Shown here in pieces: positions 45,271-54,635 of a DNA stretch of 64,000 bases (the first letter of the stretch is position 1; every line of letters begins with the position of its first letter). The stretch comes from Mycolicibacterium sediminis. GTDB taxonomy: Bacteria; Actinomycetota; Actinomycetes; Mycobacteriales; Mycobacteriaceae. The DNA is taken from the NCBI RefSeq assembly GCF_010731735.1, contig NZ_AP022588.1, forward strand, positions 4,092,001 through 4,156,000. The letters are read 5' to 3'. The translations under genes were made by a program, and so were the position numbers. The notes under the pieces are model-generated. The model saw only the letters and a program-made list of their open reading frames with translations. It made no database searches and was not told the DNA's origin.

Positions 45271-46478
45271 CGAGCACCAGCGCCCAGAACCTCGTGCGCA
45301 CGCAGGGCGTCACCGCGCCGGCCGGCTTCCGGGCCACCGGGATCGCCGCGGGCATCAAGGCCTCCGGCACCCCCGACCTCGCGCTGGTGTTCAACGAGGG
45401 CCCCGATCATGCTGCGGCGGCGGTGTTCACGCGCAACAAGGTCAAGGCCGCACCGGTGCTGTGGACCCAGCAGGCCATCACCACGCGGCGGCTGCGCGCA
45501 GTGATCCTGAACTCCGGCGGCGCCAACGCCTGCACGGGTCCCGGCGGATTCCAGGACACCCACGCGACCGCGGAGGCCGTCGCGGCGGCACTGTCGGACT
45601 GGGGCAGCGAGACCGGAGCCATCGAGGTCGGCGTCTGCTCCACGGGTCTGATCGGCGACCGGCTGCCGATGGCGAAGGTGCTGGCCGGCGTCACGGTCGT
45701 CGTCCAGGAGATGGCCGGTGGCCTGTCGGGTGGCACCGAGGCGGCCACGGCGATCATGACCACCGACACCGTGCCCAAACAGGTTGCGCTGCATCACGCC
45801 CAGGATTGGACGGTCGGCGGCATGGCCAAGGGGGCGGGCATGCTCGCGCCGTCGTTGGCGACCATGCTCTGCGTGATCACCACCGACGCCGCCGTGGACG
45901 CCGACGCCCTCGACCGCGCGTTGCGCGCGGCGACGGCACGGACGTTCGACCGGCTCGACGTCGACGGCAGCTGCTCCACCAACGACACCGTGCTGCTGCT
46001 CGCCTCCGGCGCCAGCGAGGTCACCCCCGACCCGGACGAGTTCGACGCCGCGATCCTCGCCGTCTGCGACGACCTCTGTGCCCAGCTGCAGGCCGACGCC
46101 GAGGGCATGACCAAGCGGATCGCGATCACCGTCACCGGTGCGGCGTCGGAGGAGGATGCCGTCACCGCGGCCCGTGTCATCGCCCGCGACAGCCTGGTGA
46201 AGACGGCCCTGTTCGGTTCGGATCCCAACTGGGGCCGCGTGCTGGCCGCCGTCGGCATGGCGCCCGTCGAGCTGGAGCCGGACCGGATCAGCGTGTCCTT
46301 CAACGGATCTCCGGTGTGCATCGACGGCGTGGGGGCGCCGGGTGCCCGTGACGTGGACCTGTCCGGCGCGGACGTCGAGGTCGTCGTCGCACTCGGCGTC
46401 GGCTCGGGATCCGCGACGATCCGCACCACCGACCTGTCGCACGCCTACGTCGAAGAGAACTCGGCGTACTCCTCGTGA
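45267..46478 (+). CDS. argJ: Bifunctional ornithine acetyltransferase / N-acetylglutamate synthase
   Basis: ArgJ recycles the acetyl group from N-acetylornithine to glutamate, making the cyclic arginine pathway. The 403-aa precursor has the self-cleavage region GGMAKGAGMLAPSLATMLCVITTDA, in which the Thr of ATML becomes the nucleophile of the beta chain. Also present are ILNSGGANACTG near the N-terminus and FGSDPNWGRVLAAVG. It is coupled by GTGA overlaps on both sides. Confidence 0.96.
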   Translation: MTSTSAQNLVRTQGVTAPAGFRATGIAAGIKASGTPDLALVFNEGPDHAAAAVFTRNKVKAAPVLWTQQAITTRRLRAVILNSGGANACTGPGGFQDTHATAEAVAAALSDWGSETGAIEVGVCSTGLIGDRLPMAKVLAGVTVVVQEMAGGLSGGTEAATAIMTTDTVPKQVALHHAQDWTVGGMAKGAGMLAPSLATMLCVITTDAAVDADALDRALRAATARTFDRLDVDGSCSTNDTVLLLASGASEVTPDPDEFDAAILAVCDDLCAQLQADAEGMTKRIAITVTGAASEEDAVTAARVIARDSLVKTALFGSDPNWGRVLAAVGMAPVELEPDRISVSFNGSPVCIDGVGAPGARDVDLSGADVEVVVALGVGSGSATIRTTDLSHAYVEENSAYSS

Positions 46479-47365
46479 CCGCCACCGAAGACGTGTCGAT
46501 CCCGACCGCGACCAAGGCCGCGGTGTTCGCCGAGGCGCTGCCCTGGCTGACCGAGCTGAACGGCAAGGTCGTCGTCGTCAAGTACGGCGGCAACGCCATG
46601 ACCGACGACGTCCTGAAGTCCGCGTTCGCAGCCGACATGGTCTTCCTGCGCAACTGCGGCATCCACCCCGTCGTCGTGCACGGCGGAGGGCCCCAGATCA
46701 GCGCCATGCTCAAGCGGCTCGGCATCTCCGGGGAGTTCAAGGGTGGCTTCCGCGTCACCACGCCCGAGGTCCTCGACGTCGCGCGCATGGTGCTGTTCGG
46801 TCAGGTGGGTCGCGAACTCGTCGGCCTCATCAACGCGCACGGACCGTACGCGGTGGGCATCACCGGCGAGGACGCACACCTCTTCACCGCCATCCGGCGC
46901 GACGTCGTCGTCGACGGCGTGGCCACCGACATCGGCCTCGTCGGGGACGTCGAGAAGGTGGACACCTCCGCGGTTCTCGACCTGATCCGCGCCGGACGCA
47001 TACCGGTGGTGTCGACCATCGCGCCCGACGTCGACGGCGTGGTGCACAACATCAACGCCGACACCGCCGCAGCCGCGCTGGCGGAGGCGCTCGGCGCGGA
47101 GAAACTGCTGATGCTCACCGACGTCGAGGGGCTGTACACCAACTGGCCCGACCGCGGCTCGCTGGTCGGCGAGATCGACGCGGCCGAGTTGATGGGGCTG
47201 CTGCCGACACTCGAGTCGGGCATGGTGCCGAAGATCGAGGCGTGCCTGCGCGCCGTCGGAGGCGGAGTGCCCAGCGCCCACGTCATCGACGGCCGCGTCG
47301 AGCACTGCGTGCTGGTCGAACTGCTCACCAACGAAGGGTCGGGGACCAAGGTGGTGCCGAGATGA
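46475..47365 (+). CDS. argB: Acetylglutamate kinase
   Basis: ArgB phosphorylates N-acetylglutamate, the usual feedback-controlled step. The 296-aa product has VVVKYGGNAMTDD, VVVHGGGPQISAMLKRLGI and GEFKGGFRVTTPEVLDVARMVL, followed by the C-terminal ATP-binding region (LMLTDVEGLYTNWPDRGSLVGEI, GGVPSAHVIDGRVEH). An N-terminal extension before the core, as seen in arginine-inhibited kinases, is present (about 20 residues). GTG start within the argJ stop. Confidence 0.96.
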   Translation: MTATEDVSIPTATKAAVFAEALPWLTELNGKVVVVKYGGNAMTDDVLKSAFAADMVFLRNCGIHPVVVHGGGPQISAMLKRLGISGEFKGGFRVTTPEVLDVARMVLFGQVGRELVGLINAHGPYAVGITGEDAHLFTAIRRDVVVDGVATDIGLVGDVEKVDTSAVLDLIRAGRIPVVSTIAPDVDGVVHNINADTAAAALAEALGAEKLLMLTDVEGLYTNWPDRGSLVGEIDAAELMGLLPTLESGMVPKIEACLRAVGGGVPSAHVIDGRVEHCVLVELLTNEGSGTKVVPR

Positions 47366-48564
47366 CGAATACCCAGGCGCTGCAGGCCCGTTGGCAGGCA
47401 GTGATGATGGACAACTACGGGACTCCCGCCGTCGCGCTCGCCAGCGGGGACGGCGCGGTGGTCACCGACGTCGACGGGAAGTCCTACGTCGACCTGCTCG
47501 GCGGCATCGCCGTCAACGTGCTGGGCCACCGGCATCCGGCCGTCATCGAGGCCGTCACCCGCCAACTCGACACGCTGGGTCACACGTCGAACTTCTATGC
47601 GACCGAACCCGGGATCGCGCTGGCGGAGGCGCTCGTCGCGCACCTCGGCGCCGACGTCCGGGCCCGCGTCTTCTTCGCGAACTCCGGCACCGAGGCCAAC
47701 GAGGTCGCGTTCAAGATCAGCCGCCTGACCGGTCGGACCCGGCTCGTCGCCGCCGAGAACGCCTTCCACGGTCGCACCATGGGCTCGCTGGCCCTGACCG
47801 GACAACCGGCCAAGCAGGCACCGTTCGCGCCGCTGCCGGGCGAGGTCACCCACGTGCCCTACGGCGACGCGGACGCGTTGGCGGCCGCCGTGTCCGACGA
47901 GACCGCTGCGGTGTTCCTCGAACCGATCATGGGGGAGGGCGGCGTCGTGACACCGCCGCCGGGCTACCTCGTCGCCGCGCGCGAGATCACCGCTCGGCAC
48001 GGCGCGCTGCTGATCCTCGACGAGGTGCAGACCGGCGTCGGACGCACCGGCACCTTCTACGCCCACCAGCAGGACGGCGTCACCCCCGACGTCGTCACGC
48101 TCGCCAAGGGTCTCGGCGGCGGGCTGCCGATCGGCGCCTGCCTTGCGATCGGTGACGCCGCGGACCTCCTGACCCCCGGATTGCACGGCAGCACGTTCGG
48201 CGGCAACCCCGTCTGCACGGCGGCCGCGCTCGCGGTGCTGACGGCCCTGGCCGACGAGGACCTGATCGGCCGCGCCGACGTCCTCGGCAAGTCCCTCGCG
48301 CACGGCATCGAGGCGCACGACCACCCGCTCGTCGACCACGTCCGGGGCCGCGGCCTGCTGCGCGGCATCGTGCTGACCGCCCCGCACGCGAAGGCCGTCG
48401 AGATGGCCGCCCGCGACGCCGGCTACCTCGTCAACGCCGCCACCCCCGACGTCGTGCGCCTCGCGCCACCCCTGGTGGTGACCGAGGACCAGCTCGACGC
48501 GTTCGTCACGGCCCTGCCCGCGATCCTCGACACCGCGACCCAGAACGCCATGGAGGCACGGTGA
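47362..48564 (+). CDS. argD: Acetylornithine aminotransferase
   Basis: The PLP enzyme converts the semialdehyde to N-acetylornithine. The 400-aa class III aminotransferase has FFANSGTEANEVAFKISR, NAFHGRTMGSLALTG, LILDEVQTGVGRTGTFYAHQ and the PLP lysine in VVTLAKGLGGGLPIGA. Translationally coupled to both neighbours. Confidence 0.96.
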   Translation: MTNTQALQARWQAVMMDNYGTPAVALASGDGAVVTDVDGKSYVDLLGGIAVNVLGHRHPAVIEAVTRQLDTLGHTSNFYATEPGIALAEALVAHLGADVRARVFFANSGTEANEVAFKISRLTGRTRLVAAENAFHGRTMGSLALTGQPAKQAPFAPLPGEVTHVPYGDADALAAAVSDETAAVFLEPIMGEGGVVTPPPGYLVAAREITARHGALLILDEVQTGVGRTGTFYAHQQDGVTPDVVTLAKGLGGGLPIGACLAIGDAADLLTPGLHGSTFGGNPVCTAAALAVLTALADEDLIGRADVLGKSLAHGIEAHDHPLVDHVRGRGLLRGIVLTAPHAKAVEMAARDAGYLVNAATPDVVRLAPPLVVTEDQLDAFVTALPAILDTATQNAMEAR

Positions 48565-49502
48565 CCACCTCATCCGCAGTGCGGCACTTCCTGCGCGACG
48601 ACGACCTGAACCCCGACGAGCAGGCCGAGGTGCTGGCCCTGGCCGCCGAGCTGAAGAAGGCGCCGTTCAGCGCGCGCCCCCTCGAGGGTCCACGCGGCGT
48701 GGCCGTCATTTTCGAGAAGAACTCGACCCGGACCAGGTTCTCGTTCGAGATGGGCATCGCCCAACTCGGCGGACACTCCGTGGTGGTCGACGGCCGCAGC
48801 ACCCAGCTCGGCCGGGAGGAAACCCTCGAGGACACGGGCGTGGTGCTGTCGCGCTACGTCGACGCCATCGTCTGGCGGACCTTCGCCCAGGAGCGGCTGA
48901 CCGCGATGGCCACGGGCGCGACGGTGCCGATCGTCAACGCGCTCTCCGACGAGTTCCACCCCTGCCAGGTGCTCGCCGACCTGCAGACGCTGATCGAGCG
49001 CCGAGGCGCGCTGGCGGGACTGCGCATGACCTACTTCGGCGACGGCGCCAACAACATGGCGCACTCGCTGATGCTGGGCGGCGTGACCGCGGGCATCGAC
49101 GTGACGATCGCGGCGCCCGTCGGGTTCGAACCGCACCCGATGTTCGTCGCCGCCGCCCGCGCGCGCGCCGCCGACACGGGCACCACCGTGACGGTCACCT
49201 CGGATGCCCGCGCCGCGGCCGACGGCGCCGACGTCCTGGTCACCGACACCTGGACCTCGATGGGGCAGGAGAACGACGGCCTGGACCGGGTGCGGCCGTT
49301 CCGGCCCTTCCAGGTCAACGCGGGGTTGCTCGAACTCGCCGACCCCGCGGCCGTCGTCCTGCATTGTCTGCCGGCGCACCGCGGTCACGAGATCACCGAC
49401 GACGTGATCGACGGACCGCAGAGCGCGGTGTTCGACGAGGCCGAGAACCGGCTGCACGCCCAGAAGGCGCTGCTGGTGTGGCTGCTGGAGCGACGCGGAT
49501 GA
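48561..49502 (+). CDS. argF: Ornithine carbamoyltransferase
   Basis: ArgF makes citrulline from ornithine and carbamoyl phosphate. The 313-aa product contains the carbamoyl-phosphate site EKNSTRTRFSFEMGI, DEFHPCQVLADLQTL, the SMG-loop DTWTSMGQE and the ornithine-binding HCLPAHRG. GTG start within the argD stop. Confidence 0.97.
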   Translation: MTTSSAVRHFLRDDDLNPDEQAEVLALAAELKKAPFSARPLEGPRGVAVIFEKNSTRTRFSFEMGIAQLGGHSVVVDGRSTQLGREETLEDTGVVLSRYVDAIVWRTFAQERLTAMATGATVPIVNALSDEFHPCQVLADLQTLIERRGALAGLRMTYFGDGANNMAHSLMLGGVTAGIDVTIAAPVGFEPHPMFVAAARARAADTGTTVTVTSDARAAADGADVLVTDTWTSMGQENDGLDRVRPFRPFQVNAGLLELADPAAVVLHCLPAHRGHEITDDVIDGPQSAVFDEAENRLHAQKALLVWLLERRG

Positions 49503-49509
49503 GACCGTC

Positions 49510-50016
49510 GTGACGACCTCCACCAGGGCAGGCAGGCAGGCGCGGATCGTGACGCTGCTGTCGTCGCACTCGGTGCGCAGTCAGGTCGAACTCGCGGGCA
49601 TGCTGGCCGCGGACGGGATCGACGTCACCCAGGCCACCCTGTCGCGGGACCTCGAGGAACTCGGTGCGGTCAAGCTGCGCGGGGCCGACGGGGGCACCGG
49701 TGTGTACGTGGTGCCGGAGGACGGCAGCCCGGTGCGCGGAGTGTCGGGCGGCACCGAGCGCATGTCGCGACTCCTGGGTGACCTGCTGGTGTCCACCGAT
49801 GCCAGCGGTAACCTCGCGGTGCTGCGCACCCCACCCGGCGCAGCGCACTACCTGGCCAGCGCCATCGACCGCGCGGCCCTGCCGGACGTCGTCGGCACGG
49901 TCGCCGGCGACGACACCATCCTGGTGGTCGCCCGCGACCCGATGACCGGAGCACAACTGGCCGAGCGCTTCGAAGAAGCTCATCGAGCGCACCCCAGCAC
50001 GTCAACGCTTCAGTAG
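49510..50016 (+). CDS. argR: Arginine repressor
   Basis: The 168-aa regulator has an N-terminal winged helix (RQARIVTLLSSHSVRSQVELAGMLAADGIDVTQATLSRDLEELGAVKLR) and a C-terminal hexamerisation and arginine-binding domain (VGTVAGDDTILVVARDP). It is expected to bind the TGCA-rich operator at 44188-44228 and repress the operon that contains it. GTG start 8 bases after argF. Confidence 0.96.
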   Translation: MTTSTRAGRQARIVTLLSSHSVRSQVELAGMLAADGIDVTQATLSRDLEELGAVKLRGADGGTGVYVVPEDGSPVRGVSGGTERMSRLLGDLLVSTDASGNLAVLRTPPGAAHYLASAIDRAALPDVVGTVAGDDTILVVARDPMTGAQLAERFEEAHRAHPSTSTLQ

Positions 50017-50034
50017 TAACGAGAAGGAGATTCA

Positions 50035-51237
50035 ATGTCCGAACGCGTCATCCTGGCGTACTCCGGCGGTCTGGACACCTCGGTCGCGATCAGCTGGATC
50101 GGCAAGGAGACCGGTCGCGAGGTCGTGGCCGTGGCCATCGACCTCGGGCAGGGCGGTGAGGACATGGAGGTGGTCCGGCAGCGCGCCATCGACTGCGGAG
50201 CCGTCGAGGCCGTCGTCGTCGACGCTCGCGACGAGTTCGCGAACGAGTACTGCCTGCCGACCATCCAGTCCAACGCGCTCTACATGGACCGCTACCCGCT
50301 GGTGTCGGCGATCAGCCGCCCGCTGATCGTCAAGCACCTCGTCGAGGCCGCACGGGAGCACGGTGGCGGCATCGTGGCGCACGGCTGCACCGGCAAGGGC
50401 AACGATCAGGTGCGCTTCGAGGTCGGGTTCGCCTCGCTGGCACCGGATCTCGAGGTGCTGGCACCGGTCCGCGACTACGCGTGGACGCGGGAGAAGGCCA
50501 TCGCCTTCGCCGAGGAGAACGCGATCCCGATCAACGTGAGCAAGCGCTCGCCGTTCTCGATCGACCAGAACGTGTGGGGCCGCGCCGTGGAAACGGGCTT
50601 CCTGGAACACCTCTGGAACGCCCCGACCAAGGACGTCTACGACTACACCGAGGATCCGACGGTCAACTGGAGCAGTCCGGACGAGGTGGTCGTCGGGTTC
50701 GAGCGGGGCGTGCCGGTGTCCATCGACGGCAGGCCGGTGAGCGTGCTCGAGGCCATCGTCGAGTTGAACCGCCGCGCGGGCGCGCAGGGCGTCGGGCGTC
50801 TCGACGTCGTCGAGGACCGCCTGGTCGGCATCAAGAGCCGCGAGATCTACGAGGCGCCGGGCGCCATGGTGCTCATCACCGCCCACACCGAACTCGAGCA
50901 CGTCACGCTCGAGCGCGAACTGGGCCGGTTCAAGCGCAACACCGACCAGAAGTGGGGCGAGCTCGTCTACGACGGCCTGTGGTACTCGCCGCTGAAGCGC
51001 GCGCTCGAGACGTTCGTCGCGCACACCCAGGAGCACGTCAGCGGAGAGATCCGCCTGGTCCTGCACGGTGGACACATCGCCGTCAACGGCCGGCGCAGCG
51101 CCGAATCGCTCTACGACTTCAACCTCGCCACCTACGACGAGGGCGACACCTTCGACCAGTCCAGCGCCAAGGGCTTCGTCCACGTGCACGGCCTGTCGTC
51201 GAAGATCGCCGCGAAGCGGGACCTGGCGGGCACGTGA
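50035..51237 (+). CDS. argG: Argininosuccinate synthase
   Basis: ArgG joins citrulline and aspartate using ATP. The 400-aa product has the N-type ATP pyrophosphatase loop LAYSGGLDTSVAISWI, AHGCTGKGNDQVRFE, and the later YEAPGAMVLITAHTELEHVTLERE. A strong ribosome-binding site (GAAGGAG) precedes the ATG. Confidence 0.97.
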   Translation: MSERVILAYSGGLDTSVAISWIGKETGREVVAVAIDLGQGGEDMEVVRQRAIDCGAVEAVVVDARDEFANEYCLPTIQSNALYMDRYPLVSAISRPLIVKHLVEAAREHGGGIVAHGCTGKGNDQVRFEVGFASLAPDLEVLAPVRDYAWTREKAIAFAEENAIPINVSKRSPFSIDQNVWGRAVETGFLEHLWNAPTKDVYDYTEDPTVNWSSPDEVVVGFERGVPVSIDGRPVSVLEAIVELNRRAGAQGVGRLDVVEDRLVGIKSREIYEAPGAMVLITAHTELEHVTLERELGRFKRNTDQKWGELVYDGLWYSPLKRALETFVAHTQEHVSGEIRLVLHGGHIAVNGRRSAESLYDFNLATYDEGDTFDQSSAKGFVHVHGLSSKIAAKRDLAGT

Positions 51238-51254
51238 CTCCTCCGACCTCTCCG

Positions 51255-51314
51255 GCGAGCGTGCGTGTCTGCGGGCGACACGCCGCAAGGAAACCCGACT
51301 TCACGCACGCTCGC
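51255..51314. repeat. Long inverted repeat between argG and argH
   Basis: GCGAGCGTGCGTG (51255-51267) and CACGCACGCTCGC (51302-51314) are perfect 13-bp inverted arms around a 34-base loop. It ends 3 bases before the argH ribosome-binding site. It looks like a dispersed palindromic element and may terminate or stabilise the arg mRNA or modulate argH translation. Confidence 0.65.
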
Positions 51315-51331
51315 GGGAGGAAGGCAACCAC

Positions 51332-52753
51332 GTGAGCACCACCAACGAGGGGTCCCTGTGGGGCGGACGATTCGCCGACGGACCGTCCGACGCCCTTGCC
51401 GCACTGAGCAAGTCGACGCACTTCGACTGGGTGCTGGCGCCGTACGACGTCCGCGCCTCCAAGGCGCACGCGCGGGTGCTGTTCGGTGCGGGACTGCTGA
51501 CCGAGGACCAACGCGACGGTCTGCTCGCCGGCCTGGACAGCCTGGGGGAGGACGTCGCCGACGGTACCTTCGGGCCGCTGCCGTCCGACGAGGACGTGCA
51601 CGGCGCGCTCGAACGCGGCCTCATCGACCGGGTGGGCGACGAACTCGGTGGCCGATTGCGCGCGGGCCGGTCGCGCAACGACCAGGTCGCCACGCTGTTC
51701 CGGATGTGGTTGCGCGATGCGATGGCCAGGGTGGGCAACGGCGCCCTCGACGTCGTCGCCGCACTCGCCACCCAGGCCGCCGCGCACCCGACCGCGATCA
51801 TGCCGGGCAAGACCCACCTGCAGTCGGCGCAGCCCGTCCTGCTGGCGCACCACCTGCTGGCGCACGCCCACCCGCTGCTGCGCGATGTCTCGCGCATCGT
51901 CGACTTCGATGTGCGTACGGCCGTGTCGCCGTACGGTTCCGGGGCGCTCGCCGGGTCGTCGCTCGGTCTCGACCCGGACGCCATCGCCGCGGAACTCGGC
52001 TTCGACGCGGCGGCCGACAACTCGATCGACGCGACCGCCGCCAGGGACTTCGCCGCCGAGGCCGCGTTCGTCCTGGCGATGATCGCGGTGGACCTGTCCC
52101 GGCTCGCCGAGGACGTGATCCTGTGGAGCACCACGGAATTCGGCTACGTCACGCTGCACGACTCATGGTCCACCGGCAGCTCGATCATGCCTCAGAAGAA
52201 GAACCCGGACATCGCCGAACTGGCCCGAGGCAAGTCCGGACGTCTGATCGGCAACCTCACCGGCCTCCTCGCGACGCTGAAGGCGCAACCGCTCGCCTAC
52301 AACCGGGACCTGCAGGAGGACAAGGAGCCGGTGTTCGACTCCGTCGGGCAACTCGAGATGCTGCTGCCCGCGGTCGCCGGTCTCGTCGGGACCCTCGTCT
52401 TCGACACCGACCGGATGGCCGAACTCGCGCCGCTCGGCTACACCCTGGCCACCGACGTCGCGGAATGGCTGGTCCGGCAGGGCATCCCGTTCCGCGTCGC
52501 CCACGAGGCGGCCGGCGCGGCGGTGCGTACCGCCGAGTCGCGCGGCGTGGGTCTCGAGGAGCTGGCCGACGACGAACTCGCCGGCATCCACCCGGGACTG
52601 ACCGCGGAGGTGCGCGAGGTCCTCACCGTCGCCGGCTCGGTCGACTCGCGCGATGCTCGCGGCGGCACCGCACCCGTGCAGGTCGCCCGGCAGCTGGGCA
52701 TCGTCCGGGACACCGCGGACCGGCTGCGGGTGGCACTGCGCCACCCGGTGTGA
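51332..52753 (+). CDS. argH: Argininosuccinate lyase
   Basis: ArgH releases arginine and fumarate, the last step of the pathway. The 473-aa product carries the superfamily signature SSIMPQKKNPDIAEL, the N-terminal LWGGRFADGPSDALAALSKSTHFDW and RSRNDQVATLFRMWLRD. The GTG start follows GGGAGGAAGG. It ends 10 bases from the convergent ABC-F gene. Confidence 0.97.
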   Translation: MSTTNEGSLWGGRFADGPSDALAALSKSTHFDWVLAPYDVRASKAHARVLFGAGLLTEDQRDGLLAGLDSLGEDVADGTFGPLPSDEDVHGALERGLIDRVGDELGGRLRAGRSRNDQVATLFRMWLRDAMARVGNGALDVVAALATQAAAHPTAIMPGKTHLQSAQPVLLAHHLLAHAHPLLRDVSRIVDFDVRTAVSPYGSGALAGSSLGLDPDAIAAELGFDAAADNSIDATAARDFAAEAAFVLAMIAVDLSRLAEDVILWSTTEFGYVTLHDSWSTGSSIMPQKKNPDIAELARGKSGRLIGNLTGLLATLKAQPLAYNRDLQEDKEPVFDSVGQLEMLLPAVAGLVGTLVFDTDRMAELAPLGYTLATDVAEWLVRQGIPFRVAHEAAGAAVRTAESRGVGLEELADDELAGIHPGLTAEVREVLTVAGSVDSRDARGGTAPVQVARQLGIVRDTADRLRVALRHPV

Positions 52754-52762
52754 CGCCCGGAC

Positions 52763-54511
<1,749 letters not shown>

Positions 54512-54635
54512 CGGCCTCCGATCATAGGCGGCGACCGGTGGCCGCCGTCGCACCGAGGCCGGTGGGGCCGTCAGGCCGCTGTGCCATGATGACGACGGAA
54601 AACTGCGGGTCCGGGGGAGCGTGAAGGGAAGCACA

